A stretch of 64,000 nucleotides of DNA from Mesobacillus sp. AQ2 (lineage in GTDB: Bacteria; Bacillota; Bacilli; Bacillales; Cytobacillaceae). Positions within the stretch are counted from its first letter, which is position 1. The number at the start of each line of letters is the position of its first letter. The notes under the pieces were generated by a model, which saw nothing but the letters and a program-made list of their open reading frames with translations, was not told the origin of the DNA and searched no databases. Below, in pieces: positions 1 through 9,558 of this stretch. The position numbers and the translations under genes are program-made. Location: positions 3,167,001 through 3,231,000 of the forward strand of contig NZ_CP126080.1 of assembly GCF_030122805.1 (NCBI RefSeq), read 5' to 3'.

Positions 1-1238
1 TTTGAATTTTCAAGAAATACGACTGCAGGCCTTGGAAGGCGGTTATAGTTGTTTGCCATTGAATAGCCGTATGCTCCCGTACAAAATACTGCGAGGATGT
101 CGTGGTTGCCAGTCTTTGGCAGCGGAAGGTCCCAGATTAGCATATCCCCTGATTCACAGCATTTCCCGGCGATCGAAACCGTCTCCTCAGGTTTATCCAT
201 TACTCTATTTGCAAGGACTGCTTCGTACTTAGCCTGATACAAAGCTGGCCGGATATTGTCACTCATCCCGCCGTCAACCGCGACATACTTGCGGACATTT
301 GGAACATCCTTCCTGGAGCCTATGCGGTAAAGTGTAGTACCAGCATCTCCTACAAGCGAACGTCCCGGCTCGATCCAGATTTCAGGCGTTTTCATTGAAT
401 ATCGGGAAGCCTGCTTTTTCACCTCAGCAATTATTTCTTCCACATATTGCGCTGCTGGAATCGGATCATCTTCATCTGTATAACGAATCCCAAAACCACC
501 GCCAAGATTAAGGACAGTGGATTCGAAGGACAATTCATTCTTCCATTGATGCAATTTTTCAAAGATTTTTTGGGCAGCTAGGATGAATCCTGTCGTTTCA
601 AAAATTTGTGAACCTATGTGGCAATGCAATCCCAGCACATCGATCAGTTTTTCTTCCAGGGAAATGCGCATCGCCTCGTCAGCCTGTCCATTCTGTAAAT
701 CGAAGCCAAATTTAGAGTCTTCCTGGCCTGTTAAAATATAATCATGAGTATGTGCTTCAATTCCAGGTGTAACTCTTAATAAAACCTTGGTGGGCGTGTT
801 CTTTTCCTTGCAAATATCCTTCAGCATGTCAAGTTCATAAAAATTATCAACCACAATGCAGCCAATATTGTGCTCTATAGCCATGACCAGCTCTTCATAG
901 CTTTTATTATTTCCATGAAAGTGGATTTTTTCTGTTGGAAATCCGGCTGCAAGTGCCGTGTACAGCTCCCCGCCAGAAACAACATCAAGCGAGAGACCTT
1001 CCTCAGCGGCCAATTGAACCATCGCCACCGTTGAAAAAGCTTTGCTGGCATATGCTACTTGTGCGGTGATTCCAGCATTTTCAAAAGTTCTTTTAAAAGC
1101 TTTTGCCCGTTCCCGGATTAAAGCTACATCATAAACATATAGCGGGGTCCCATATTTTTCAGCCAATTGGACTGTATCTACACCGCCTATCTCCAAATGT
1201 CCCAGTCGGTTAGTTTTTGCCGTTCCATGAAATTCCAT
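1..1238 (-). CDS. lysA: Diaminopimelate decarboxylase, 3' end cut by window edge
   Basis: LysA is a PLP enzyme that decarboxylates meso-diaminopimelate to L-lysine, the last step of lysine synthesis. The reading frame translates from an ATG at 1238 (MEFHGTAKTNRLG) and stays open to the window edge. About 412 residues are present; roughly the last 25-30 are missing. The PLP-lysine motif YASKAF lies near residue 66. A glycine-rich LGGGFGIRY segment, the CESGD motif and the YSMANNYN segment near the C terminus are characteristic of the family. A GAGGGG Shine-Dalgarno lies just before the ATG. Its position directly downstream of the spoVA operon is the classic Bacillus arrangement. Confidence 0.96.
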   Translation of the reverse strand, partial: MEFHGTAKTNRLGHLEIGGVDTVQLAEKYGTPLYVYDVALIRERAKAFKRTFENAGITAQVAYASKAFSTVAMVQLAAEEGLSLDVVSGGELYTALAAGFPTEKIHFHGNNKSYEELVMAIEHNIGCIVVDNFYELDMLKDICKEKNTPTKVLLRVTPGIEAHTHDYILTGQEDSKFGFDLQNGQADEAMRISLEEKLIDVLGLHCHIGSQIFETTGFILAAQKIFEKLHQWKNELSFESTVLNLGGGFGIRYTDEDDPIPAAQYVEEIIAEVKKQASRYSMKTPEIWIEPGRSLVGDAGTTLYRIGSRKDVPNVRKYVAVDGGMSDNIRPALYQAKYEAVLANRVMDKPEETVSIAGKCCESGDMLIWDLPLPKTGNHDILAVFCTGAYGYSMANNYNRLPRPAVVFLENS

Positions 1239-1330
1239 GTTGTCCCCTCATCCCTTGCCAAAATATTCAATTCCCTGGTACAATATTTTCACATTTTTTC
1301 AAAAGAAGCCTGCACTTTTCGGGCATCTAA

Positions 1331-1364
1331 TAAACAAAAAGACAGTTCATTTGATGAACTGTCT
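1331..1364 (-). terminator. Rho-independent terminator of the spoVA operon
   Basis: A perfect 11-bp stem (1340-1350 with 1354-1364) has a 3-nt loop. On the minus strand it is followed by a TTTTTG-rich tract. It lies between spoVAF and lysA, so lysA probably has its own promoter. A T-rich stretch on the plus side may make it bidirectional. Confidence 0.85.
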
Positions 1365-1442
1365 ATTTATTTTTCGCTTTAAGACTTTAGTAAATTAAAA
1401 ACACTTTACCACAATTCCTGGCAACGCGCAATCGTAATCTCG

Positions 1443-2921
1443 TCAAGAGTTCGAAGGCTGTTTGAAGCGATTCCTTGCATGCACAATACTTGGACGGATT
1501 TTTGAGCCAGGAACGGTCCTTCTAATCAGAATCTGCATAAAAGCAACAGGATGGAAAGGAATAAATGGCCACAGATATGGAGTGTTCAATGATTTTATAT
1601 GTGCCAGAAACAACAGCCAAATGGTTGTACCAATCATAAACCCTGGGACATGGAATATGGCAGTTACAATCAGCAAAAATACTCTTCCTATTTTGTTTGC
1701 TACACTCAATTCATAACTTGGCGTCGCATAAGTACCGATTGCAGCCACAGCGACATAAAGTATGACTTCAGGCACGAACATTCCAACATCGATGGCGATT
1801 TGTCCAATCAGGACGGCAGCGATCAAACCCATCGCTGTAGAGAGCGGTGTCGGTGTATGGATGGCCGCCATCCTCAGGAACTCGATGCCGCCATCCGCCA
1901 TCATGATTTGCAGGAAGACCGGTATATTGGATTTTTCATTGGGTCCAATGAAAGATATTTTTTCAGGGAGCAAGTCAGGGTTCTGCACAAATAAATACCA
2001 TAAAGGCAAAAGCAGCAGTGAGGCAAGGACCCCCAGGAATCGTACCCATCGGACCATTGTTCCGACCGCCGGTGACTGCCTGTACTCTTCAGCATGCTGA
2101 AGATGATGGAAATAGGTCGTTGGTGTGATGATGACACTTGGGGAAGTGTCAACATATATAAGGATATGTCCTTCTAGCAAGTGGGTAGCGGCGACGTCGG
2201 CACGTTCTGTGTACCTGACGAGCGGATATGGATTATATCCTTGCTTGACCAAAAATTCTTCAATTGTTTTATCGGCCATCGTGATTCCATCGATTTTTAT
2301 CGAATTAAGTTCTTTTTTGATGACCTCAATCATTCCTGGATTTGCAATATCTTTAATATAGCCAAGGGCAACATCCGCCTTAGACCTTTCGCCTATCTTC
2401 ATCATCTCAAAACGAAGATTCTCATCCCTGATTCTTCGTCGGGTCAACGCCGTATTGACGATGATATTTTCGACAAAGCCATCACGTGACCCGCGCACTA
2501 CTTTTTCAGTATCTGGCTCCTGAGGCTGCCTTCCCGGATAGCTCCGTACGTCCACAACTAATCCGGACGCTTCCCCTTCCACTACGATGACAATAAGACC
2601 TGAAAGGACCTGGTCGACGAGCTCATCCATTGTTTTGATTTTTTCAACAGATTGATGGGTTATCCTGTTTTCTACAATAGCCTGCAAATGGGTCGAAAGT
2701 TTTTCATTATCATTGATATCCACCAACTCTTCAACGATATGTACGATGAAGCTAGTATCACACAACCCATTTACATAGTAAAAGTGAACATCCTTTTTCA
2801 GGATTTTCAGCTTCCTGACACCCAGATCAAAACTATCCCCCAGGCCAACCTTCTCTTTCATGTACTTTTCAGCTTCGTCCAACGATAGCGGGATTGGCTG
2901 TTTGTCATTCTTCTTTGGCAT
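1443..2921 (-). CDS. spoVAF: Stage V sporulation protein AF (GerA-family)
   Basis: A 492-residue inner-membrane protein of forespores related to the A subunits of germinant receptors. A long soluble N-terminal domain contains the family motifs [17 protein letters not shown] and [10 protein letters not shown]. Four to five hydrophobic segments follow from about residue 290 to the C terminus. I chose the ATG at 2921 (MPKKNDK) because AAAGGAG lies 8 nt upstream; a TTG at 2939 is also in frame. It overlaps the end of spoVAEA by 17 nt, so translation is probably coupled. SpoVAF helps germination in B. subtilis but is not essential for DPA uptake. Confidence 0.95.
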   Translation of the reverse strand: MPKKNDKQPIPLSLDEAEKYMKEKVGLGDSFDLGVRKLKILKKDVHFYYVNGLCDTSFIVHIVEELVDINDNEKLSTHLQAIVENRITHQSVEKIKTMDELVDQVLSGLIVIVVEGEASGLVVDVRSYPGRQPQEPDTEKVVRGSRDGFVENIIVNTALTRRRIRDENLRFEMMKIGERSKADVALGYIKDIANPGMIEVIKKELNSIKIDGITMADKTIEEFLVKQGYNPYPLVRYTERADVAATHLLEGHILIYVDTSPSVIITPTTYFHHLQHAEEYRQSPAVGTMVRWVRFLGVLASLLLLPLWYLFVQNPDLLPEKISFIGPNEKSNIPVFLQIMMADGGIEFLRMAAIHTPTPLSTAMGLIAAVLIGQIAIDVGMFVPEVILYVAVAAIGTYATPSYELSVANKIGRVFLLIVTAIFHVPGFMIGTTIWLLFLAHIKSLNTPYLWPFIPFHPVAFMQILIRRTVPGSKIRPSIVHARNRFKQPSNS

Positions 2922-3483
2922 AGAATCCGCTCCTTTCAAGGATGATTTCCACTGCTTTCTTCGTGATGGGTGATCCTATTTTATAATGGTCACGCCTGGC
3001 CATTTTGCCGATATCACCTATCCCGATGATCAACGGGACATCAAGCGTGTCCAGACAATAAACTGTATCACCATTGATCCTTCCCATTTCCAACTCTGGA
3101 AGGCCATGTTTATCGACACCATAGGGAGTGAGTTCACCATCCCGGTCGATGCAGAAATCCACCCGGCTCCATTCTTCCATATGCGTTTTCGAGGCAACCG
3201 CGATAACGCCGAGAACCTGGATGTCCTCATGCTCAGCTACGTATTTCAGTGCCTTTTCTCCTGCTCCTTCTCCAAGAAAACCACTATCATCAAACATGAC
3301 CAACACCGGATCCTTTGTGGCTTTTTTGATTAACTTAACAAGGTGGGGCCCAGAAAGGACGGAAGGGTTCCCGTGAGAAAGAGAGATGCACCGTCCGCCA
3401 ATATCGGCAGCAACACGCTCAACAGCTCGCCGTGCATAGTCATCACCATCTGTAATTAGGATTACCTTCCTTTTTTCGGCCAT
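2905..3483 (-). CDS. spoVAEA: Stage V sporulation protein AE, soluble AEA subunit
   Basis: A soluble, Rossmann-like protein of 192 residues that starts [15 protein letters not shown]. It matches SpoVAEA, a component of the spore SpoVA (dipicolinic acid channel) operon whose exact role is unclear. The ATG at 3483 has AAAGGACGG 8 nt upstream; an in-frame ATG at 3510 lacks comparable spacing. It overlaps spoVAF downstream and sits immediately after spoVAB. In B. subtilis spoVAC, spoVAD and spoVAEB lie between spoVAB and spoVAEA; here they are absent. Confidence 0.93.
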   Translation of the reverse strand: MAEKRKVILITDGDDYARRAVERVAADIGGRCISLSHGNPSVLSGPHLVKLIKKATKDPVLVMFDDSGFLGEGAGEKALKYVAEHEDIQVLGVIAVASKTHMEEWSRVDFCIDRDGELTPYGVDKHGLPELEMGRINGDTVYCLDTLDVPLIIGIGDIGKMARRDHYKIGSPITKKAVEIILERSGFYAKEE

Positions 3484-3512
3484 TATTTGCCGTCCTTTCT
3501 CTTCCCTCATTT

Positions 3513-3935
3513 TTATTGCCCTACAAAATAAATCCAGTGAAACAATGACCCGAATACTTTTCCGAGCACAATGGCCATCAGCAATGTTTCAAGCTTGTCA
3601 TCAACCCTCACCCTTTTTGCCAGGATAGGCAGTACATTCAATACTTCTGTTAACGCAGCTGCCAGCATCCCGACAAATATGCCGCCAGCGAGTCCAAGAG
3701 GAATGGTGACGTATGGAGAAAAGCTCAATACGGGATCCCTCAAACTTCCCGCAGTTCCCAGCAAAGCACCGAGGACAACAGCCCATTCATACCAGGAAAT
3801 CAGCTTCATTGTCTTTGTGAGCTGGGTCAGCCTGGGAATCACGCCCAGAACCGATAAGAATGCTACAAAACCCGATCCTACTGCAAGCCCGCTAGCCAGC
3901 CCAATAAGGATAATGAACAAGATGTTAATCGTCAT
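3513..3935 (-). CDS. spoVAB: Stage V sporulation protein AB
   Basis: A small integral membrane protein of 140 residues with four hydrophobic helices; it begins [16 protein letters not shown]. SpoVAB is a forespore inner-membrane component of the SpoVA operon. The start overlaps the end of spoVAA by 11 nt and has only a weak Shine-Dalgarno, so it probably depends on translational coupling. The next gene is spoVAEA rather than the expected spoVAC. Confidence 0.93.
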   Translation of the reverse strand: MTINILFIILIGLASGLAVGSGFVAFLSVLGVIPRLTQLTKTMKLISWYEWAVVLGALLGTAGSLRDPVLSFSPYVTIPLGLAGGIFVGMLAAALTEVLNVLPILAKRVRVDDKLETLLMAIVLGKVFGSLFHWIYFVGQ

Positions 3936-4542
3936 CGAGATGTTTCACACTTTCCTTGTTTTCATGCAGAATGACATATTGATCAAGTGATTGCTGATAA
4001 TTGAACATTTCAACCTCAAGCGGGCTCGGCTCTTCATTAAGCCGCTTTTTGAATACATGGTTAAAAAATAAGATCATGCCAACACCAATGCCGATTGAAT
4101 AAGGTATCTGGAATAACAGCGGCTTTGCGACTTCTTTTCCCGTCATGATAAAATAGAGCCGCTCATGCACCGTTTGCATGCTGACATCCTCGTGGAAGTT
4201 CATGATGGTTAATGCTGCACCGAAAAATAGCAAAAACCACACAAGGATAAAAAATGGTATCGACATTCCTTTTTTCTTGTAGATCACCTCAATAATCGTT
4301 TGAGCCGGTCCAACAGCCTGGACTTCATGATCCGGATATATCCCTGTAATGAAATGAATGACCTTCATGACATCGATGATATGGATATGGTCCTTTGGAG
4401 AAATTCTTTTTACTTCAAGCGATGCCAGGTCTTGGTATATTTCTTCGCTGGCAATAATTTGGGCAATATCCTTCAATAAAAGTGATTCCTCAGGCTTGAC
4501 CTGTACGCGATTCCGCATGCGGATATAAATCGTTTTTTCCAT
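3925..4542 (-). CDS. spoVAA: Stage V sporulation protein AA
   Basis: A 205-residue protein with a soluble N-terminal region (MEKTIYIRMRNRVQVKPEES) and two C-terminal membrane helices around residues 95-115 and 145-165. It is the first gene of the spoVA operon, transcribed in the forespore by sigma-G. The ATG at 4542 has GGAAGTG 8 nt upstream; the longer frame to 4560 lacks support. A sigma-G-like promoter lies about 40 nt upstream. Confidence 0.94.
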   Translation of the reverse strand: MEKTIYIRMRNRVQVKPEESLLLKDIAQIIASEEIYQDLASLEVKRISPKDHIHIIDVMKVIHFITGIYPDHEVQAVGPAQTIIEVIYKKKGMSIPFFILVWFLLFFGAALTIMNFHEDVSMQTVHERLYFIMTGKEVAKPLLFQIPYSIGIGVGMILFFNHVFKKRLNEEPSPLEVEMFNYQQSLDQYVILHENKESVKHLDDD

Positions 4543-4579
4543 CAGATTCACTTCCAACACAGTGTTTTCCTCGTATATT

Positions 4580-4608
4580 TAGTATGTATTGCTATGTGCT
4601 TTTCATGA
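4580..4608 (-). promoter_or_regulatory. Putative sigma-G promoter of spoVA
   Basis: On the minus strand a CATACTA -10 box (4580-4586), which fits the sigma-G consensus CATNHTA, is preceded 17 nt upstream by TCATG, which matches four of five positions of GHATR. It lies 38 nt before the spoVAA start. The spoVA operon is sigma-G dependent in B. subtilis. Confidence 0.55.
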
Positions 4609-4689
4609 AGTCCAATAATTGGTTAAGATGGAGTGCTTTATAGATCCGGGATGTTGATTTATTTGGGGAATTTAACGGACTCATCGGTG

Positions 4690-5155
4690 TACTTTTTCCA
4701 GTTACAGGTGTATTAGGGCTTCAACTGGCTTTATTGGTATCACGTTTTCCCAGTTACTGGTGTTTAAGGGCATCAATCAGTTTTATTGGTGCACCACTTT
4801 TCCAGTTACTGGTGTTTCAGGGCTCCAATCAGCTTTATTGGTGTACCAATTTTCCAGTTTCTGGTGTTTCAGGGCTCCAATCGGCTTTATTGGTGTACCA
4901 CTTTTCCAGTTTCTGGTGTTTCAGGGCTCCAATCGGCTTTATTGGTGTACCAATTTTCCAGTTTCTGGTGTTTCAGGGCTCCAATCGGCTTTATTGGTGT
5001 ACCACTTTTCCAGTTTCTGGTGTTTCAGGGCTCCAATCGGCTTTATTGGTGCACTGTTTTTCCAGTTTCTGGTGTTTCAGGGCACCAATCAGCTCTAAGG
5101 GTGACCTCTTTTTTTCGAATTCCCGTGTTTAGGGCACCAATTCGTCCCTACCCAC
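4690..5155. repeat. Tandem array of 52-nt repeats (array A), about nine copies
   Basis: This fills most of the 650-nt gap between spoVAA and sigF. About nine consecutive units of 52 nt occur; the central ones are almost identical and the outer ones degenerate. Each holds an inverted repeat, CCAAT and ATTGG around a 7-nt loop, followed by ACCACTTTTCC. Units 3 to 6 alternate in their last base (a or c), suggesting growth by 104-nt duplication. Because 52 is not a multiple of 3 and the unit has no forward stop codons, the array is open in all three forward frames. I see no convincing start site and do not regard it as coding. Function unknown. Confidence 0.95.
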
Positions 5156-5164
5156 AAGATTTTC

Positions 5165-5205
5165 AGAAAAACAAAAAGCCGTATGGATTCAAAGATCCAT
5201 ACGGC
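5165..5205 (-). terminator. Terminator of the dacF-spoIIA-sigF operon, overlapping the sigF stop
   Basis: A perfect 11-bp stem (5178-5188 with 5195-5205) has a 6-nt loop that contains part of the sigF stop codon. On the minus strand it is followed by TTTTTGTTTTTCT. The last codons of sigF form the upstream arm. Confidence 0.9.
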
Positions 5206-5947
5206 CTTTCATTTGCTGAAGTATTTTCTTTTCGAGGCGCGAGACCTGGACCTGGGAGATGCCAAGCCGGGCTGCGACTTCTGATTGGGTTTGATCTTTA
5301 TAATACCTCAAATAAACGATCAGTTTTTCCCGTTCTTCCAGTTCGTTGATAGCCTCTTTCAAGGCGATTTTATCGAACCAGCGTCCTTCTTCGCCATTAT
5401 CGATTTGGTCCAGCAGAGTAATTGGATCGCCATCATTCTCATAGACGGTTTCATGGATGGAGGCCGGGCTTCGGCTTGCCTCCTGGGCCATGATTACATC
5501 TTCAGGCGATAATTCAAGATATTCGGCAATTTCATTGACAGTCGGCACCCTGCCCAGGGTTTTGGAAAGTTCGTCTTTTGCCTTCCTGATTTTATTGCCA
5601 GTCTCCTTCAGCGACCTGCTGACTTTCACGGTCCCGTCATCCCTGATGAAACGCTGGATTTCACCAATGATCATTGGAACGGCATATGTTGAAAATTTTA
5701 CGTCGTACGAGAGGTCAAATTTATCAACTGATTTTAAGAGGCCGATGCTGCCAATTTGAAACAGGTCGTCTGGCTCATATCCTCTGTTGAGGAAACGCTG
5801 GACGACGGACCAGACGAGACGCATGTTCTTCTGGACAATCAAATCCCTGGCAGCCTGGTCTCCCTGCTGGCTTCTCAAAATCAGTTCTTTGACTTCATGG
5901 TCCTTAAGATACGTTTGGCTATTATCCTTTTTTACCTCCACATCCAT
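5189..5947 (-). CDS. sigF: RNA polymerase sigma-F factor
   Basis: The first forespore-specific sigma factor, held inactive by SpoIIAB until SpoIIAA releases it. It has 252 residues with region 2 (QGDQAARDLIVQKNMRLVW and the RFIRDDGTVKVSRS segment) and a C-terminal region 4 helix-turn-helix (QSEVAARLGISQVQVSRLEK). The ATG at 5947 has AAGGGAG upstream. It is the last gene of dacF-spoIIAA-spoIIAB-sigF, 13 nt after spoIIAB. Its final codons are part of the terminator hairpin. Confidence 0.98.
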   Translation of the reverse strand: MDVEVKKDNSQTYLKDHEVKELILRSQQGDQAARDLIVQKNMRLVWSVVQRFLNRGYEPDDLFQIGSIGLLKSVDKFDLSYDVKFSTYAVPMIIGEIQRFIRDDGTVKVSRSLKETGNKIRKAKDELSKTLGRVPTVNEIAEYLELSPEDVIMAQEASRSPASIHETVYENDGDPITLLDQIDNGEEGRWFDKIALKEAINELEEREKLIVYLRYYKDQTQSEVAARLGISQVQVSRLEKKILQQMKGRMDL

Positions 5948-5960
5948 CGGCAGAACTCCC

Positions 5961-6401
5961 TTAATTGCACAGCGCTTTGCTCTTTGACAGGTGCTTTTTC
6001 AAACGAATCTCTGTCCCAAAGCCGGGCTCTGATCTCACTTGTACTTCGTCCATGAAATTTTCCATAATCGTAAAGCCCATACCGGACCGTTCCAGCTCTG
6101 GCTTTGAAGTATAAAGTGGCTGCATGGCTTCATCGATATCAGGAATGCCTATTCCTTCATCTTTAATGAGCATTTCGATCATCCCATCCTGGAGCAATAC
6201 GGAAATGAACACTTTTCCGTCCGGATTGCTTTCATATCCATGGATAATCGCATTTGTCACCGCTTCGGATACAACGGTTTTGATTTCCGTCAATTCGTCC
6301 ATCGTTGGATCCAGCTGCGCAATGAAGGCAGCAACGGTAACGCGGGCGAATGATTCGTTTTGACTTAACGCGCTAAAATGAAGATTCATTTCATTCTTCA
6401 T
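5961..6401 (-). CDS. spoIIAB: Anti-sigma-F factor and SpoIIAA kinase
   Basis: SpoIIAB binds sigma-F and phosphorylates SpoIIAA, which switches forespore gene expression. The 146-residue protein has the GHKL ATPase motifs: N box (VTNAIIHGY), G1 (KDEGIGI) and G2 (RSGMGFTIM). It lies 3 nt after spoIIAA and 13 nt before sigF, consistent with coupled translation and fixed stoichiometry. Confidence 0.98.
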   Translation of the reverse strand: MKNEMNLHFSALSQNESFARVTVAAFIAQLDPTMDELTEIKTVVSEAVTNAIIHGYESNPDGKVFISVLLQDGMIEMLIKDEGIGIPDIDEAMQPLYTSKPELERSGMGFTIMENFMDEVQVRSEPGFGTEIRLKKHLSKSKALCN

Positions 6402-6404
6402 GGA

Positions 6405-6755
6405 TCATGCAACCCCCAATCTCTCTAATGCAAATTCTTCCGTCGGATCAAGACGGATGATCTTGAATAAGCCCGACATATCAAATAACCGTTTGATTGG
6501 CGGCGAGATTGCGCAAACAACCATTTCTCCATGAAGCTGTTTGATTTGTTTATATCTTCCCAAAACTACACCGAGTCCCGAACTATCCATAAAGGTGAGA
6601 TGTTCGAGGTTCATGACAATGTGGCGGATTCCTTCGTTCTCAATGGCTTTTGTTGCCTGCTCGCGAAGCTGGTCTGCAGTGTGGTGATCCAATTCACCAC
6701 TGATTCTTATCAATAAGACGTCATGCTTCACTTCCATATCAATGTTAAGACTCAC
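6405..6755 (-). CDS. spoIIAA: Anti-sigma-F factor antagonist
   Basis: A STAS-domain protein of 116 residues that, when unphosphorylated, frees sigma-F from SpoIIAB. The phosphorylated serine motif FMDSSGLGV places Ser58 at the position known in B. subtilis. The start is GTG at 6755 (MSLNIDMEV), 8 nt after AAGGAGG. A sigma-H promoter lies between dacF and this gene. Confidence 0.98.
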   Translation of the reverse strand: MSLNIDMEVKHDVLLIRISGELDHHTADQLREQATKAIENEGIRHIVMNLEHLTFMDSSGLGVVLGRYKQIKQLHGEMVVCAISPPIKRLFDMSGLFKIIRLDPTEEFALERLGVA

Positions 6756-6788
6756 TATCCAAAGCCTCCTTATCTGGTATAGTGAGTC

Positions 6789-6818
6789 AAATTCTCCATT
6801 GAATCAGCCAATTCCTTC
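6789..6818 (-). promoter_or_regulatory. Sigma-H promoter of spoIIA
   Basis: On the minus strand GAAGGAATT (6810-6818) matches RNAGGAWWW and GGAGAATTT (6789-6797) matches RNNGAATWW, with a 12-nt spacer. It lies in the 143-nt dacF-spoIIAA gap. In B. subtilis spoIIA is transcribed by sigma-H at the start of sporulation. Confidence 0.8.
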
Positions 6819-6898
6819 TTCAGAACAAAACTAGTGCCAATTCGCTAAAACTAGATGGAATGGCAGAGTTTTCGACACAATCATGAACCTGGCTGACA

Positions 6899-8077
6899 TT
6901 ATTTTTGGCTTCCAGCCCTGGTGAACATTCCGAATGAGCGCTTATACAGGATCCACCAGCTTGCTTCTTTAACCTTTGCATCCGCAACAAGTGTGGTTTC
7001 CGCTACGGTTTTGCCGTCTTTCACAAGCTTAAGAGTTCCTACCTTGTCCCCTTTTTCGACAGGAGCCTTAAGGCTTTTGTTCAGTGTGATCTTCTGTTTG
7101 ACATCCTTGATGTCAACTCCTTTTTTTGTAAGGAGGGAAACACTTTCAGAGGTGACCGCGTTGATTGACTTTTTGTCACCCTTGCTGATGACTGCTTTAC
7201 CGAGCGGATGCCCTTTTTTGAACATTGGATGCGTCTGATACTGGCTGAAAGCATAGTCGAGCATCTTCGTTACCTGCGCATTCCTCGCCTTGGATGTCGG
7301 TGCTCCAAACACGACCGCGATCGCACGCATGCCATCCTTTTGAGCAGTAGCTGTCAAACAATATTTTGCTTCATTAGTAAAGCCGGTCTTTAGGCCATCC
7401 ACTCCCGGGTAAAAACGAACAAGCTTATTCGTATTCACAAGCCAGAATTTCTTTTCCGAATCCTCACGGAGGTAATCTTCATACGTACCCGTGTATTTGG
7501 TTATTTTTTCGTACTTAAGCAACTCTTTTGCCATCATGGCCATATCATATGACGAGCTATAATGTCCATCTACAGGCAGGCCAGTAGTATTTTTAAAAAA
7601 GGTATCCTTCAAGCCAAGTTCCTTTACCTTCTTGTTCATCATTTTCACAAATGCCTCTTCAGATCCACCGATACGCTCAGCCATTGCCACTGCTGCATCA
7701 TTACCTGACCCGATAGCGATTCCTTTTAGCAATTGCTCAACTGTCATCTCTTCTCCTGGCTCCAGGAATATCTGGGATCCTCCCATCGAAGCAGCATATT
7801 CACTTGCGCGGACTTTTTCGTCGAGCTTCAGCCTTCCTTCATCCAAAGCTTCCATGATCAATAGCATTGTCATGATTTTTGTCATGCTTGCCGGCGGAAG
7901 CTTTTCATGGCTGTTTTTATCAAACAGTACCTGCCCTGTATCACGCTCAATCAGAATAGCTGAACTGGCATCATTGGCCAGTCCTTTGTCTCCTTCATTG
8001 GCATATCCTTTAGGGGATATAAATGCTGCACCCAGCATAAAAACAAGCAGTAAACTCGTAAACTTTTTTAGATTCAT
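6899..8077 (-). CDS. dacF: D-alanyl-D-alanine carboxypeptidase DacF
   Basis: A penicillin-binding protein of the S11 family that trims the terminal D-Ala of peptidoglycan; in B. subtilis it controls spore peptidoglycan crosslinking from the forespore side. With the ATG at 8077 it is 392 residues: signal peptide 1-28, SMTK active-site motif at 64-67, SGN at 124-126 and KTG at 230-232. GGAGG lies 9 nt before this ATG; the ATG two codons earlier is only 3 nt from it. A sigma-F/G-type promoter precedes the gene and it leads into spoIIA. Confidence 0.95.
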   Translation of the reverse strand: MNLKKFTSLLLVFMLGAAFISPKGYANEGDKGLANDASSAILIERDTGQVLFDKNSHEKLPPASMTKIMTMLLIMEALDEGRLKLDEKVRASEYAASMGGSQIFLEPGEEMTVEQLLKGIAIGSGNDAAVAMAERIGGSEEAFVKMMNKKVKELGLKDTFFKNTTGLPVDGHYSSSYDMAMMAKELLKYEKITKYTGTYEDYLREDSEKKFWLVNTNKLVRFYPGVDGLKTGFTNEAKYCLTATAQKDGMRAIAVVFGAPTSKARNAQVTKMLDYAFSQYQTHPMFKKGHPLGKAVISKGDKKSINAVTSESVSLLTKKGVDIKDVKQKITLNKSLKAPVEKGDKVGTLKLVKDGKTVAETTLVADAKVKEASWWILYKRSFGMFTRAGSQK

Positions 8078-8106
8078 GGCCATAACCCTCCTATCTTTAT
8101 AGGCTC

Positions 8107-8136
8107 TATTTTTATCCAACCAATCCACTTTTATAC
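8107..8136 (-). promoter_or_regulatory. Putative sigma-F/sigma-G promoter of dacF
   Basis: On the minus strand GTATA (8132-8136) matches GYWTA. After a 15-nt spacer GATAAAAATA (8107-8116) fits the sigma-F -10 consensus. It lies about 30 nt before the dacF start. Forespore transcription of dacF is known in B. subtilis and would also feed spoIIA-sigF. Confidence 0.65.
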
Positions 8137-8160
8137 AGCTAAGGCAGATAAAACCGGTAT

Positions 8161-8200
8161 TTTTTGTATATAAAAAAGCGGAGAGTCAGCTCTCCGCTTT
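8161..8200 (-). terminator. Terminator of the deoB-punA-pdp operon
   Basis: An 11-bp stem (8175-8185 with 8190-8200) and 4-nt loop lie 12 nt after the pdp stop. On the minus strand TTTATATAC follows. It separates the nucleoside operon from dacF. Confidence 0.8.
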
Positions 8201-8212
8201 CGTTCAAAGATT

Positions 8213-9517
8213 TTATTCTGTTATTTCTCCATGTACGAGGATTGGTGCTTCAACATGTTCACTCGAGATTTTGATGTTCTCATACAGCATTTCTCTTACT
8301 TCATTCACATCTTCAAAGTTACTGTAGATGGTGAGAAGGGATTCTCCCTTTTCTACCTTGTCGCCAATTTTTTTGTGCAGCATAAGCCCTACTGCCAGAT
8401 CGATTTCGGATTCCTTCGTTGCCCTTCCTGCTCCAAGAAGCATGGCGGCTGTTCCTACTTCATCAGCGACGATTTCGGATACATAGCCTGCCTCTTTCGC
8501 TTCAAGTTCAAACTTGTATTTCGCCTGTGGCAGGTTTTCGGGATGATCGACGACCGATGCATCTCCGCCCTGGGATGCAAGGAATACTTTGAAGGTTTCG
8601 AGAGCAGTGCCGTTCTTGATGACTTCTTCAAGCTTGCTTCGTGCGTCTCCAAGGGACTCTGCCTTTCCGGCCAGGAAGACCATGTGGCTTCCAAGTGTCA
8701 GGCAAAGTTCAGTTAAATCTTCAGGACCCTCTCCCTTCAGGGTATCGATTGCTTCCTTGACCTCAAGGGCATTCCCGATTGCAAAGCCCAGCGGCTGGCT
8801 CATATCAGAAATGACAGCCATCGTCCTGCGGCCGACATTGTTCCCGATTCTAACCATTGCTTTTGCCAGTTCACGAGAATCTTCAAGCGTCTTCATGAAT
8901 GCGCCTGCTCCTGTTTTTACATCGAGGACGATTGCATCTGCACCAGCAGCGATTTTTTTGCTCATGATCGAGCTGGCAATCAATGGGATGCTGTCCACAG
9001 TTGCAGTTACATCACGTAATGAATAGAGCTTTTTATCAGCTGGAGTCAGATTCCCGCTCTGACCGATGACCGCAATTTTATTTTTATTCACAAGATTGAT
9101 GAATTCCTCATTATCAATCTCGACATGGAAACCTTCTACTGCTTCCAGCTTGTCGATGGTTCCGCCTGTATGTCCGAGCCCGCGCCCTGACATTTTTGCT
9201 ACCGGCACACCTAAAGCCGCTACTAATGGGCCCAGTACCAGTGTCGTTGTATCACCTACGCCCCCTGTAGAGTGCTTATCGACTTTCACACCTTCGATCG
9301 CAGAAAGATCAATCTGGTCTCCAGACTTCACCATTGCCATCGTTAAGTCTGCGCGTTCTTTTTCAGTCATTCCCTGAAAGAAAATCGCCATTGTCAGCGC
9401 GCTTACCTGGTAGTCAGGAATGCTGCCATCTGTATAGCCGTCAATGAAAAACTGGATTTCTTCCGTTGATAACTCATGTCCGTCACGTTTTTTCTCTATC
9501 ACATCGACCATTCTCAT
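8213..9517 (-). CDS. pdp: Pyrimidine-nucleoside phosphorylase
   Basis: Splits uridine, deoxyuridine and thymidine with phosphate into base and (deoxy)ribose-1-phosphate. It has 434 residues, the usual length. The signature [13 protein letters not shown] and the phosphate-binding [13 protein letters not shown] segment are intact. I start at the ATG at 9517 ([10 protein letters not shown]) by homology; an ATG directly before it is equally possible. In B. subtilis pdp lies in dra-nupC-pdp; here it follows punA, so one operon covers purine and pyrimidine nucleoside phosphorolysis. Confidence 0.95.
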   Translation of the reverse strand: MRMVDVIEKKRDGHELSTEEIQFFIDGYTDGSIPDYQVSALTMAIFFQGMTEKERADLTMAMVKSGDQIDLSAIEGVKVDKHSTGGVGDTTTLVLGPLVAALGVPVAKMSGRGLGHTGGTIDKLEAVEGFHVEIDNEEFINLVNKNKIAVIGQSGNLTPADKKLYSLRDVTATVDSIPLIASSIMSKKIAAGADAIVLDVKTGAGAFMKTLEDSRELAKAMVRIGNNVGRRTMAVISDMSQPLGFAIGNALEVKEAIDTLKGEGPEDLTELCLTLGSHMVFLAGKAESLGDARSKLEEVIKNGTALETFKVFLASQGGDASVVDHPENLPQAKYKFELEAKEAGYVSEIVADEVGTAAMLLGAGRATKESEIDLAVGLMLHKKIGDKVEKGESLLTIYSNFEDVNEVREMLYENIKISSEHVEAPILVHGEITE

Positions 9518-9558
9518 CATTATCACCACTTATCATTATTTAGCTGGAGAGCTATGGA

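Noticed and set aside
1462..2489. Several plus-strand frames opposite spoVAF
   Set aside because: Shadows of spoVAF without ribosome binding sites or recognisable domains.
4734..5349. Three long overlapping forward frames with repeated peptides (FQGSNRLYWC and others)
   Set aside because: They arise because the 52-nt unit has no stop in any forward frame; there is no start signal and the frames cycle through each other.
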